Of a stretch of DNA of 60,031 nt, positions 45,681 to 54,489 are shown piece after piece. How positions within the stretch are numbered: position 1 is the stretch's first letter; the number at the start of each line of letters is the position of its first letter. The notes below the pieces were generated by a model. That model did not search any database and was not told where the DNA came from. It was given only the letters and a program-made list of their open reading frames with translations. Made by a program: the position numbers and the translations under genes. The stretch is from Herbivorax alkaliphila (GTDB lineage: Bacteria; Bacillota; Clostridia; Acetivibrionales; Acetivibrionaceae), in contig NZ_JAVDDS010000023.1 of NCBI RefSeq assembly GCF_030848475.1, forward strand, positions 1 to 60,031, written 5' to 3'.

Positions 45681-45732
45681 TATTAAAATAGTCTTGTAAA
45701 TAAAAATCATTATTTAAAAGGAGATGTAAAAA

Positions 45733-46791
45733 ATGAAACCAATGATATTAAAAATGAAAAACATTTCACCAATCAGAAAAAACTTACTTTATTTTGGTGC
45801 GATAACAATTATTCTTTTAACATTAACATTTGTAACAGGTTGCGCATCAGGAAACACAACAAGTGATACAGAAACTACCAGTCAGAATAATGAAGTTGAA
45901 CAACCATCAAATGAAGTACCATCAAGTAATGAGAATGATACACAAGAACAAGATGATAAAGAAGGATGGCCTGAAGTTGTACGTTTTGCTTTGCTTCCTA
46001 CAGAAGATATGGAAATGCTAGGTAGAACATATGAACCATTTATTAATTACCTTGAAGCAAGATTGGATAGACCTGTTGAACTTAATCACCCTACAGATTA
46101 TACAGCAACTGTTGAAGCAATGAGAGGAAAGCATGTAGAAATATCTACTTTTGGACCATTTTCTTTTGTTTTAGCTTATCAAAGGGCTGGAGCTGTACCT
46201 GTAGCCGTACGTTTATCAACACCAGAAGATGATCCTACATATGAATCTTTTATAATAACAAGAAAAGATACAGGAATTGAAAAACTTGAAGATTTAAAAG
46301 GAAAGAATTTTGCCTTTGCAGATCCTGCTTCAACCTCAGGTCATCTTTTTCCTAAAGCTCATATTATGAATGAGATGGGTTTAAGTCTTGATGAAATTGA
46401 TTCATGGTTTGGTAATACGACTTTCTCAGGAGGACATGAAGCATCATTTCTTTCAGTACTAAATGGTGACGTAGATGCGGCAGCTATTTATGACAGGTCA
46501 TTTGACAGATTTGCTGAAAGAAATCAAGATCATCCTAATATAGACGATATGATTATAATAGATAGGGGTAATCCTATACCCAACTCACCTTTTACTGTAA
46601 GAGGAGATTTACCAGAGTCTTTTCAGAAAGCTGTTCAAGATGCCATGCTTGATATGCTTGATGAGAAGGAAAATTATCCTGGATTAGCAGAATTCATGGA
46701 AGAAATAAATGCTCTTGGGGGATATTTTGCAGCAGATATAGACGCCTATCAAATTGTTATAGATACAGCAGAGCGTTTAGAAATGCAATAA
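45733..46791 (+). CDS. phnD: Phosphonate ABC transporter substrate-binding lipoprotein PhnD
   Basis: A 352-residue binding lipoprotein: long signal with lipobox FVTGC (Cys 37), an acidic Ser/Asn/Glu linker to about residue 75, then VVRFALLPTEDMEMLGRTYE and the PhnD-type VEISTFGPFSFVLAYQ near 135, followed by FADPASTSGHLFPKA near 195. It captures phosphonates (or phosphite/phosphate esters) outside the membrane for PhnCE. AAAGGAGATG sets the start. Headed by a Pho promoter. Confidence 0.92.
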   Translation: MKPMILKMKNISPIRKNLLYFGAITIILLTLTFVTGCASGNTTSDTETTSQNNEVEQPSNEVPSSNENDTQEQDDKEGWPEVVRFALLPTEDMEMLGRTYEPFINYLEARLDRPVELNHPTDYTATVEAMRGKHVEISTFGPFSFVLAYQRAGAVPVAVRLSTPEDDPTYESFIITRKDTGIEKLEDLKGKNFAFADPASTSGHLFPKAHIMNEMGLSLDEIDSWFGNTTFSGGHEASFLSVLNGDVDAAAIYDRSFDRFAERNQDHPNIDDMIIIDRGNPIPNSPFTVRGDLPESFQKAVQDAMLDMLDEKENYPGLAEFMEEINALGGYFAADIDAYQIVIDTAERLEMQ

Positions 46792-46815
46792 AAAATTATT
46801 ATGTGGGAGAGTAAT

Positions 46816-47559
46816 ATGAGAGAAATAATTTTAAAAATAAATGAATTATCAAAAGTGTATCCTGATGGTACAAAAGCTCTAAATTCAGTTAGTACCGAGT
46901 TTATAAAAGGTGAGTTCGTATCTATTATAGGGCCTAGTGGAGCTGGTAAAAGTTCATTTATTCGCTGTATTAATAGACTTGTAGAGCCTAGTGGTGGAAG
47001 TATAATTTTTCACAATCAGGATGTGGTAAAAGCTGGGTCAAAGGATTTGAGAAAATTAAGACGCAGGATAGGGATGATTTTTCAGGGGCATAATTTGGTA
47101 AAACGATCTGAAACTTTAAGAAATGTGTTGCACGGAAAATTAGGTTATATGAGTAGCATAAAAGGTGGCTTGGGGCTTTTTTCTAAAAAAAACATTGAAG
47201 AGGCTATTAAGCTATTAGAAAGAGTAGGATTGCAAGAACAAGCATTTAAAAGAGCTGATGAATTAAGCGGGGGACAGCAGCAACGTGTTGGAATTGCCAG
47301 AGCCATTGCACAAAATCCATCTATAATTATGGCTGATGAGCCTATTGCTAGTTTAGATCCTCAATCCTCAGATAAAGTCATGAAATACTTTAAAACTGTA
47401 TGTCATGAAGATAAAATAACTGCTATTGTTAATCTTCATCAAGTTGACTTTGCTAAAAAATTTTCAGATAGAATTATAGGCTTAAAAAAAGGTGTTTTGG
47501 TGTTTAATGGAACACCAGCCGAGCTAAATGATGAAGAATTACACAAAATATACAATTAG
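46816..47559 (+). CDS. phnC: Phosphonate ABC transporter ATPase PhnC
   Basis: A 247-residue ABC ATPase: Walker A GPSGAGKSS near residue 37, MIFQGHNLVKRSETLRNVLH (a PhnC-specific Q-loop region), signature LSGGQQQR near 150, Walker B IIMADEPIASLDP and switch His in NLHQVDFA. It energises PhnE1/E2. ATG 46801 is followed at once by GGGAGAG, so ATG 46816 is the likely start. Confidence 0.93.
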   Translation: MREIILKINELSKVYPDGTKALNSVSTEFIKGEFVSIIGPSGAGKSSFIRCINRLVEPSGGSIIFHNQDVVKAGSKDLRKLRRRIGMIFQGHNLVKRSETLRNVLHGKLGYMSSIKGGLGLFSKKNIEEAIKLLERVGLQEQAFKRADELSGGQQQRVGIARAIAQNPSIIMADEPIASLDPQSSDKVMKYFKTVCHEDKITAIVNLHQVDFAKKFSDRIIGLKKGVLVFNGTPAELNDEELHKIYN

Positions 47560-47576
47560 CAAAAGAGGGGTGCAAA

Positions 47577-48437
47577 ATGGCAACAAAAGTAATTGAAAAA
47601 ACAAGTGACACATATAGCCAAGCTAACAATATAGATATGTCACATGAATTATATTTATCATATCAAAAAAATAAAAAAAACAAGATGTATCACATGTTTA
47701 CTATATGGGGATTTGGTTTATTTATATTTATATGGTCTTGGCTTGGTACAGACTTCAACGTACAATCTATTTTGGTTAGTTCAAAAAGTATTTTTAGCTT
47801 TATTTATGAAGACTTAATTCCTCCTGATTTAACGGTTTTTAGCTCCATGATAAATCCTACTTTAGATACTATATACATGAGTATTGTTGGAGTAGTTATT
47901 ACAATAATGTTTTCTATGATACTGGCTATTTTAGGTGCAAAGACTACAACACCAAATTATATTATAGGACAAGTGGCTACATCTCTGGTAAGTTTTATCA
48001 GAGCAATGCCATCCATTATTATAGCTATTTTTTTGGTTGCAGCTTTTGGTCTAGGTGTTTTTTCAGGAGCATTAGCATTAGGTGTCTCAGGTATCGGTAT
48101 GTTAGGTAAAGCATATATAGCCGCATTAGAAGAAATTGATAAAGGACAAATAGAGGCATTAAAATCGGTGGGGGCTAAATGGTTTCATATAATTGGCCAA
48201 GGTGTAATGCCTCAATTTAAGCCCACATTTATAGGGTGGTCCTTATTTCAGTTTGATCTAAACATAAGAGACTCAGCAATTTTAGGGATGATAGGTGCAG
48301 GTGGATTAGGATTGGCTTTGATGGGAAATATTAGACTATTTCAATATCAACAAGCTTCTACAGCTATTCTGACTATTTTTGTGCTAATTATTATTGTGGA
48401 ATATATAACCTCAAGGCTAAGGAGGAAATTATTGTGA
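47577..48437 (+). CDS. phnE: Phosphonate ABC transporter permease PhnE (first)
   Basis: A 286-residue permease with a 35-residue cytoplasmic lead and about six helices; ALEEIDKGQIEALKSVGAKW near 185 is the coupling loop, and the conserved FDLNIRDSAILGMIGAGGLG near 235 marks PhnE. It overlaps the second permease by four bases, so the channel is probably a heterodimer. AAGAGGGG sets the start. Confidence 0.92.
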   Translation: MATKVIEKTSDTYSQANNIDMSHELYLSYQKNKKNKMYHMFTIWGFGLFIFIWSWLGTDFNVQSILVSSKSIFSFIYEDLIPPDLTVFSSMINPTLDTIYMSIVGVVITIMFSMILAILGAKTTTPNYIIGQVATSLVSFIRAMPSIIIAIFLVAAFGLGVFSGALALGVSGIGMLGKAYIAALEEIDKGQIEALKSVGAKWFHIIGQGVMPQFKPTFIGWSLFQFDLNIRDSAILGMIGAGGLGLALMGNIRLFQYQQASTAILTIFVLIIIVEYITSRLRRKLL

Positions 48438-49258
48438 AATCATTAAAATTTTTAAGTAGTCTATTTTCAAAAAAGAATTCCACAAAACTTTTATTAGTCA
48501 TTATGTCTATACTATTTATATACAGTTTTTTGCAATTAGGCTTTACGTGGAAAAGGCTTATTGAAAGTTATGAAAGAGGCTCATTTATGCTGCAAAGAAT
48601 GTTACCCCCAGTTATTACAGATTTAAATGCTTTAATTGCTGCGGGAATTGAGTCGATACAAGTAGCAGTTATAGGAACTTTTTTAGGTGTCTTGTTCTCT
48701 ATTACACTAGCAATTTTTGCAGCTTCGAACACATCTCCACACTTTACGATATCATATTTAATAAAAGCATTTGCAGTTTTTGTTAGAGCTATACCTGCCT
48801 TAATATGGGCTATTATGTTTATAGTGGCAGTAGGTTTTGGTCCAAGTGCTGGAATTATGGCACTTGCTATTAATAGCATTGGTATGTTATTAAAAGTTTA
48901 TGCAGAATCAATTGAAGAAATAGATAAGGGAGTAATAGAAGCTATTAGAGCAACAGGAGCATCATCTTTTCAAGTTTTTATGCAAGGTATTTTGCCAGAA
49001 GTATCAAAAATATTCATATCATGGTCTGTATTTAGGCTTGATATAAATATTAGATATGCAGCTATTCTTGGAGTTGTAGGAGCTGGAGGGATTGGTCAGG
49101 AATTAAGCAGATATACAAGATCTTCTAATTACGATCAGGCATTAGGCGTTACAATTATTATTTTTATAATAATTGTTGCAGTAGAAAAAATAACTGCCTA
49201 CATAAAAAAACAATTAGATTTGCCAACTACAGCTGTTAGTGGTACAAAAGAGAATTAA
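48434..49258 (+). CDS. phnE: Phosphonate ABC transporter permease PhnE (second)
   Basis: A 274-residue permease starting at GTG that overlaps the stop of the first PhnE, after AGGAGGAA. Coupling loop SIEEIDKGVIEAIRATGASS near 155 and FRLDINIRYAAILGVVGAGG near 200 define PhnE. Two dissimilar PhnE proteins in tandem are common in Firmicute phnDCEE operons. Confidence 0.92.
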   Translation: MKSLKFLSSLFSKKNSTKLLLVIMSILFIYSFLQLGFTWKRLIESYERGSFMLQRMLPPVITDLNALIAAGIESIQVAVIGTFLGVLFSITLAIFAASNTSPHFTISYLIKAFAVFVRAIPALIWAIMFIVAVGFGPSAGIMALAINSIGMLLKVYAESIEEIDKGVIEAIRATGASSFQVFMQGILPEVSKIFISWSVFRLDINIRYAAILGVVGAGGIGQELSRYTRSSNYDQALGVTIIIFIIIVAVEKITAYIKKQLDLPTTAVSGTKEN

Positions 49259-49298
49259 TTTAAATATTTAGATTTAGGCAATTTGCAAGGAGGAAAAC

Positions 49299-50048
49299 AT
49301 GGATAAAAAAATATATAAAAAATACTGGACTAGACTACCATTGGACAGGGTAAGAAATACAAGGGATCTTGGAGGATATTTAACAGATAAAGGATATCAG
49401 ACGAAATGGAAATCTTTTATACGTTCAGAGGATATATATGATTTCACAAAAGGCGAGTTAATATTTTTGGAGAATTATGGGATTAAAACAGTAATAGACC
49501 TTAGGTCTATTACTGAAAAAAACTTAGCACCAAATCCTATAAAAAATATTAAAAATTTCGACTATTATCATATTCCTTTTGATTTAGAACAATTATATTC
49601 AATGGAACAAACAACCAATGCTTTAGAAAGTTTCTATACATATTTATTAAGACAGTATACCAAGATGGCATCAATTTTTCGAATAATACTTACAGCAAAG
49701 CCAGGGGGCATATTGTTCCATTGTAAAGTAGGAAAAGATCGAACAGGAGTTATATCTATGTTGCTTTTGGCTATTGCAGGTGTTTCTAAAGAAGATATAT
49801 ACGCAAATTATGAAATTTCTAATACTTATCTTAAAGAAGCTTATACTCCAGCAGGTAGAATTATAAAAAAGAATGAAGTGCCACTAGCATTGTCAGACAA
49901 AAAACTTATTGAATACGCGTACTACTTCATTCTTGATACATTTGGAAGTATTGAAAAATATTTTATTCATCTAGGTTTGTCTATTGAAGAAATACAATTA
50001 TTAAAATATAAAATTGTTGAATTTGAATCAAGTGAAAATGTATCATAA
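49299..50048 (+). CDS. Tyrosine-phosphatase-fold protein
   Basis: A 249-residue protein with RNTRDLGGYLTDKGYQTKWK near residue 20 and the phosphatase loop FHCKVGKDRTGVISM near 145 (HCx5RT), typical of the bacterial Y_phosphatase3-like group. Such enzymes release phosphate from proteins, inositol phosphates or other esters. It follows phnE by 40 bp and begins with AAGGAGG, so it is probably in the phnDCEE operon and may dephosphorylate an imported ester; this is inference. No signal peptide. Confidence 0.82.
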   Translation: MDKKIYKKYWTRLPLDRVRNTRDLGGYLTDKGYQTKWKSFIRSEDIYDFTKGELIFLENYGIKTVIDLRSITEKNLAPNPIKNIKNFDYYHIPFDLEQLYSMEQTTNALESFYTYLLRQYTKMASIFRIILTAKPGGILFHCKVGKDRTGVISMLLLAIAGVSKEDIYANYEISNTYLKEAYTPAGRIIKKNEVPLALSDKKLIEYAYYFILDTFGSIEKYFIHLGLSIEEIQLLKYKIVEFESSENVS

Positions 50049-50118
50049 TATAGAGTGAACTCTAACCACTTTTTTTAACTATTTTAAATTTAAAACTCTA
50101 AAAAGGAGAGGTTTTTAT

Positions 50119-50865
50119 ATGAAATTAGCAGTAATAGGAGACATACATAGTAATTTATTAGCACTAAGAAGTGCTGTAAGAGATATAAAAAAGAAAAAAG
50201 TAGACTTTATTATTTGCACAGGTGACAATGTAGGATATTCACCCTTTCCAAATGAAGTTATAAAGTTTTTAAAAAGTAAAAATATAATATCAATTCAGGG
50301 AAACTATGATAAAGCAATAGGTAATAGAGAACCAGTATGTGGCTGTGACTATAAAGAAGAAAGGTTGATTGAATTAGGTGCTATTTCACTTGAATACACT
50401 AATAAAGTAATAACCGAATCAAATAGAGAATACTTAAGGAACTTACCGGAAAATTTTAAACTTAAATGCGGAGAATATAATATTTTAGTTGTCCATGGTA
50501 GTCCCAAAAAAATAAACCAGTCTTTAAAGGAAGACTCACCATTAATTGAAAAGGTTTTAGAGGAAATACCTGAAAATATATTAATTGTAGGTCATACACA
50601 TATTCCATTTATTAAAAGAGTAAGAAACAAATACATTTTAAATCCTGGGTCAATAGGTAAGCCAGCTACAGAGGATCCTAACCCAACGTATTTAATCCTT
50701 AACATTACAAAAGATAGTGTTGAAGTATCAATAAACAAAGTTAGTTATGATTATGAAAGGGCAGCACAGGCAATAATAGAAAACAATTTTTTACCAGACG
50801 AGTTTGCATATATGATTAACAAAAAAACTGATAATAAATCCTATTCTATGACAAATCAAGCATAA
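50119..50865 (+). CDS. Metallophosphoesterase (YfcE/MJ0936-like)
   Basis: A 248-residue calcineurin-like phosphoesterase: GDIHSNLLAL near residue 7, CTGDNVGY near 38, GNYDKA near 66, VVHGSP near 122 and VGHTHIPF near 155 provide all metal ligands, with LNPGSIGKP near 180. It hydrolyses phosphate mono- or diesters in the cytoplasm. A short VCGCDYKEERL insert with two cysteines follows the third motif. It lies 70 bp after the phosphatase gene and probably extends the Pho-controlled unit. AAAGGAGAGG sets the start. Confidence 0.83.
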   Translation: MKLAVIGDIHSNLLALRSAVRDIKKKKVDFIICTGDNVGYSPFPNEVIKFLKSKNIISIQGNYDKAIGNREPVCGCDYKEERLIELGAISLEYTNKVITESNREYLRNLPENFKLKCGEYNILVVHGSPKKINQSLKEDSPLIEKVLEEIPENILIVGHTHIPFIKRVRNKYILNPGSIGKPATEDPNPTYLILNITKDSVEVSINKVSYDYERAAQAIIENNFLPDEFAYMINKKTDNKSYSMTNQA

Positions 50866-50929
50866 AAATATGGACGTATCTTGTGCATTAACAAATCAAC
50901 CTACGCTAAATTTGAAAGGAATTTTAAGT

Positions 50930-51987
50930 ATGTTAGAATTTATAATAGAAACTATAACTTATGTTATTAAAACAATATCAAATAATTTTCTTGTTTTATT
51001 AATAGGTATATTAATCGCTTCTACGATAAGCGTGCATTTAAATGCAGAAAAAATAAGAAATTATCTTTTAAAAAGATCAAAAGTATCTGTTCCTGGTGCT
51101 GTTGCCTTTGGAGCTTTTACTCCATTTTGTGCATGTGGAACTATGGCTGTAATTGTTTCTCTTCTAGCTGCAACGATACCATGGGGAGCTACTATGGCTT
51201 TTTTAACAGCATCACCTATTATGAGTCCAGATTTATTTATTATGATGTCTGGTGTTGTAAGTTTAAATTTTGCAGTTGCCTTAGCCATTTCAGCGGTTAC
51301 AATTGGAGCCTTATCAGGTTATTTATCGCAGATAATTGAAAAAAACACTAATTATTTAAACAATCAGATAAGATATAAAAAGAATACAGTAAAAAAAGGT
51401 TGTGGATGTAGTGAAAAAAATGTTAAAGAAAAAACTAATAACAAATGTAATAGCAAAGAGCAAAAGAATACGCAAACAACCTGTGGTTGCAGTGATGAGA
51501 ATTTAAAGAAGTCAAGTGATTCATGTTGTGATTCAAAAAGAAGTAATGAAAAGTCTAAAGAATTTTGGCAAAAGCTTAAAATTAGAGAAGTTTTAAAAAC
51601 AGTTATAAACTTAGGAATAAAAAGAGTTCTGTTTTTTTTCTCAATATTTGCAGCTATAAGCTATATAATAAACAGTTTTGTTCCACAGGAAATAATATTT
51701 AATTTATTTAATTCAAGCAATTTATTTGCGGTGCCAATTGCATCAATTATTGGAATGCCATTATACGTTAGTGGATCTTCTTCGCTTCCGTTAATCAATT
51801 CGTTGATGGAATCAGGGGCAAGCCAGGTGCACTTTTAGCATTTATTATCACAGGTTCAGGAACTAGTGCAGGTGTTATGGCTGGTATAGCAACAATTATA
51901 AAAACAAAGGCTATAATACTATATTCAGGATTTATACTCGCAGGAAGCATAATTATGGGATATTTATATAATTTAATATTGTTATAA
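50930..51987 (+). pseudogene. Frameshifted ArsP-type permease
   Basis: A permease of the pfam03773 type: GAFTPFCACGTMAVIVSLLA near residue 45 and TASPIMSPDLFIMM are family motifs, and a central cytoplasmic loop is rich in cysteine (CGCSEK, CGCSDE, SCCDSK). Frame 2 ends at 51838 in GASQVHF, but one base later another frame continues GALLAFIITGSGTSAGVMAG through the last helices to TAA at 51987. One base appears lost in CAGGTGCA near 51825-51830. AAAGGA sets the start at ATG 50930, twenty codons inside the longest frame. It would export metal or metalloid if intact. Confidence 0.78.
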
Positions 51988-52005
51988 TTAAGTGATAAAA
52001 GATTA

Positions 52006-52060
52006 ATTAACAGTTTTTTAACATCACTCTAATACTGCTTTAATTTTTTAAATTTATAAT
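52006..52060 (+). promoter_or_regulatory. Pho promoter in an intergenic region
   Basis: ATTAACA, TTTAACA, TCTAATA and TTTAATT at 52006, 52017, 52028 and 52039 are perfectly phased at 11 bp; TATAAT at 52055-52060 lies 16 bases after the start of the last. It points away from the permease and toward the arsC-type gene, which is on the opposite strand. Confidence 0.7.
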
Positions 52061-52066
52061 TATAAA

Positions 52067-52272
52067 TGTAATATAAAAATTATAAATTTAAAATGTACTC
52101 CCAAAACTTTTAATTTTATAATTAATTTTTTTAAAATTACAGTTGTAAAAACTGTTTATATAGAATTATACATAGTGTAAATTCTAGTTTTCTATAAGCT
52201 AGAAAAAATTTAAGTTCATACTTTATTTAGTCCTTACTAAAAAATAAACGCATTTTTAAGCGTTTATTTTTT
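52067..52272 (+). ncRNA. Candidate Pho-controlled RNA, about 200 nt
   Basis: Between the Pho promoter and the terminator at 52239-52272 there is no ORF with a ribosome site (an ATG at 52093 gives five codons). The stretch contains two hairpins, ACAGTT/AACTGT near 52140-52157 and TCTAG/CTAGA near 52182-52203. A regulatory RNA is the simplest reading. Its 3' end overlaps the end of the convergent arsC-like gene. Confidence 0.5.
52239..52272. terminator. Bidirectional intrinsic terminator
   Basis: AAATAAACGC (52242-52251) pairs with GCGTTTATTT (52260-52269) with an eight-base loop, A-run before and T-run after; serves both strands. Confidence 0.88.
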
Positions 52273-52707
52273 ATAATTTTGTTCTAACTCTCTAATAAAA
52301 ATCAAAACCTTATTTTTAATAATGTCTCTAAGAGTTCTCATTTTTTCTAACTTTTCTTCATTTGTTCCTGAAAAATTATTAGGATCTTCTAAATCCCAGT
52401 GTATTCTTTTTAATACACCTGGAAATATAGGGCATTTTTGATTAGTAGATTCTTCGCACACAGTAACTATATAACCAAAGAATTTTTGTTGTTTAAAAAA
52501 ATCAAAAACATTGTCTATAGAATTTTTTGAGATATCTATTCCCTCTTCTTTCATAACAGTAATTGCTAATGGGTTTATCTCTTTAGGATCAAATCCTGCA
52601 CTTTCAGCTTCAAAAAAGTCAGACCCATATTTATTCATATATGCTTCAGCGATTTGACTTCTTGCCGAATTGTGTACACATAAAAAAAGCACCCTTATTT
52701 TATTCAT
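52264..52707 (-). CDS. ArsC-type arsenate reductase / low-molecular-weight phosphatase
   Basis: A 147-residue LMW phosphatase-fold protein: VLFLCVHNSARSQIAEAYMN at the N-terminus is the CxxNSARSQ loop of thioredoxin-linked ArsC. VTVCEESTNQKCPIFPG near residue 80 supplies the further cysteines expected for the thiol relay, and HWDLEDPNNFSGT near 108 holds the acid Asp. It probably reduces arsenate, often mistaken for phosphate by uptake systems, to arsenite. The frameshifted permease upstream might once have exported arsenic. GAGGAG sets the start. Confidence 0.83.
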   Translation of the reverse strand: MNKIRVLFLCVHNSARSQIAEAYMNKYGSDFFEAESAGFDPKEINPLAITVMKEEGIDISKNSIDNVFDFFKQQKFFGYIVTVCEESTNQKCPIFPGVLKRIHWDLEDPNNFSGTNEEKLEKMRTLRDIIKNKVLIFIRELEQNYKK

Positions 52708-52823
52708 ATTGTAATTCTCCTCACTAAATAGATTTCTAAATGTTTTACAATAATCCTATTATAATATTTATTGCAATTCATCTAATTTATATTTTATTAT
52801 TTTATACTAGAAGTTTCAATTTA

Positions 52824-52861
52824 TCTAACAATAATTTAACATTCATTACGAAACTTTAACA
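52824..52861 (+). promoter_or_regulatory. Pho boxes upstream of the ger operon
   Basis: TCTAACA, TTTAACA, TTACGAA and TTTAACA start at 52824, 52835, 52846 and 52855 (11, 11, 9 bp), the same pattern as before phnG. They lie about 115-150 bp before gerA; no clear -10 was found. Confidence 0.65.
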
Positions 52862-52976
52862 AAAAAATCTGAAATGACATACACCCCAAAAATATAAAAA
52901 TTATTTTTGCAAACAGTTGGATAATTTTAATTAATTATGCAAAACATATAAATAATAAAAAATTATTATTTATGGG

Positions 52977-54470
52977 ATGATTAATTTGAGTATTACTAAA
53001 AAACAAAATATTTTTTCCGATGATTTTAACAAAAACTTAAAACATATAAAAGGTCAGTTTTCTAATTGTTGTGATATAGAATATAGATATTTTAAAATAT
53101 CACAGAATTTAAAAAAAGATGCTTGTATTATATTTGTAAATGGCATGGTTGATTCAATTTTTATGACTCAGAGTGTCATAGAACCATTAATAAATTGTGA
53201 AATTGAAAAAGCTTATAATAAAGAAATATTAAAAAACATATATGAAAGCTTGATTGGTGTAAGCAATATAACCACTGAAAAAAATGTTGAAACCTCAATA
53301 ATTGAGATTTTGTCAGGGAACGCATGTATTATTATGGAGAATGAATCAAAAGCTTTAATAATTTCAACAGTAGGCTGGCAAGAAAGAAAAGTAGAAGAAA
53401 GCCAGGCTGAAACTGTTGTAAAGGGTATGCGAGCAGGCTTTATAGAAAATATAAGAGTTAATGGTTCTCTTTTAAGAAGAATGATAAAAAGTCATAGGCT
53501 AAAATTTGAAAAAATTACTATAGGAAGGTTAACTAATACTGAAATAAATATTGTTTATATTGAAGGAATTGTTAAGGACAATCTTTTAGGTAATGTTAAA
53601 GAAAGAATTAATAAAATTGATATTGATGGCATTTTTACAATTGGAACTTTACAGGAATTAATTGAGGATTCTGTTTTTTCAGTTTTTAATTCAACATTTT
53701 CTACAGAAAGGCCTGATAGGGTATGTAGTAATCTTTTAGAAGGAAGAATTGCTGTGATTATGGATAATTCTCCATCCGTAATTATAGCACCTACAAACAT
53801 TGGTATGTTTTTACAATCTACAGAAGACTATAATTCTAAATATTTAGTTGCAAGCTTTTCCAGAGTGTTAAGATTTATTTCTATAAATGTCAATCTTTTG
53901 CTTCCGGGCTTATATGTATCGGTGTTTTCATTTCACAATGAAATGATTCCTACAGAGCTTTTAAAAACAGTCGCCCAAGCGAGGGAGCACTTACCGTTTC
54001 CTATATTTGTTGAAATGATTATTCTTGAGTTTGCTTTTGAAATATTAAGAGAAGCTGGAGTGAGGTTACCTCGGCCTGCTGGGCAGGCGGTTAGTATTGT
54101 AGGAGCCTTAGTTATAGGACAGGCGGCGGTTGCTGCAAATTTGGTATCACCTCCATCTATAATTATTGTTGCATTAACAGCTATAAGCTCCTTTACGATA
54201 CCTTTTACTGAAGCTGCAAATCCATATAAAATTCTTAGATTTCCAGTTTTAATTGCTGCAGGCATGTTTGGAATGACTGGAGTTATAAGTGTACTGATGA
54301 TGATTTTTTTACATATAGCTTATCTGAAAAGCTTTGGAATTCCATATTTGTCGCCCATAAGCCCTTTTATTCTTTCGGATTGGAAAGATTTTTTAGTAAG
54401 GTTTCCAACACAGTTTATTAAATTGAGGCCTAATCAGCTAGCAAAATCAAATAAAAAACGCCAAAAGTAA
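52977..54470 (+). CDS. Spore germination protein, GerA family A subunit
   Basis: A 497-residue GerAA-type protein: a soluble N-terminal domain of about 270 residues with GWQERKVEESQAETVVKGMR near 140 and RAGFIENIRVNGSLLRRMI, both family hallmarks, then about five membrane helices including PFPIFVEMIILEFAFEILRE and LPRPAGQAVSIVGALVIGQA near 360. It forms the germinant receptor with the B and C subunits in the spore inner membrane. The start is uncertain: ATG 52977 lacks a good ribosome site, while TTG 52986 follows GGGATG. Confidence 0.92.
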   Translation: MINLSITKKQNIFSDDFNKNLKHIKGQFSNCCDIEYRYFKISQNLKKDACIIFVNGMVDSIFMTQSVIEPLINCEIEKAYNKEILKNIYESLIGVSNITTEKNVETSIIEILSGNACIIMENESKALIISTVGWQERKVEESQAETVVKGMRAGFIENIRVNGSLLRRMIKSHRLKFEKITIGRLTNTEINIVYIEGIVKDNLLGNVKERINKIDIDGIFTIGTLQELIEDSVFSVFNSTFSTERPDRVCSNLLEGRIAVIMDNSPSVIIAPTNIGMFLQSTEDYNSKYLVASFSRVLRFISINVNLLLPGLYVSVFSFHNEMIPTELLKTVAQAREHLPFPIFVEMIILEFAFEILREAGVRLPRPAGQAVSIVGALVIGQAAVAANLVSPPSIIIVALTAISSFTIPFTEAANPYKILRFPVLIAAGMFGMTGVISVLMMIFLHIAYLKSFGIPYLSPISPFILSDWKDFLVRFPTQFIKLRPNQLAKSNKKRQK

Positions 54471-54489
54471 GTGAAAGGAGAAGTATATA

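Noticed and set aside
51820-51840. Programmed frameshift in the permease
   Set aside because: The site CCAGGTGCA has no slippery heptamer, internal Shine-Dalgarno or stimulatory stem that I can see; a plain deletion or read error is simpler.
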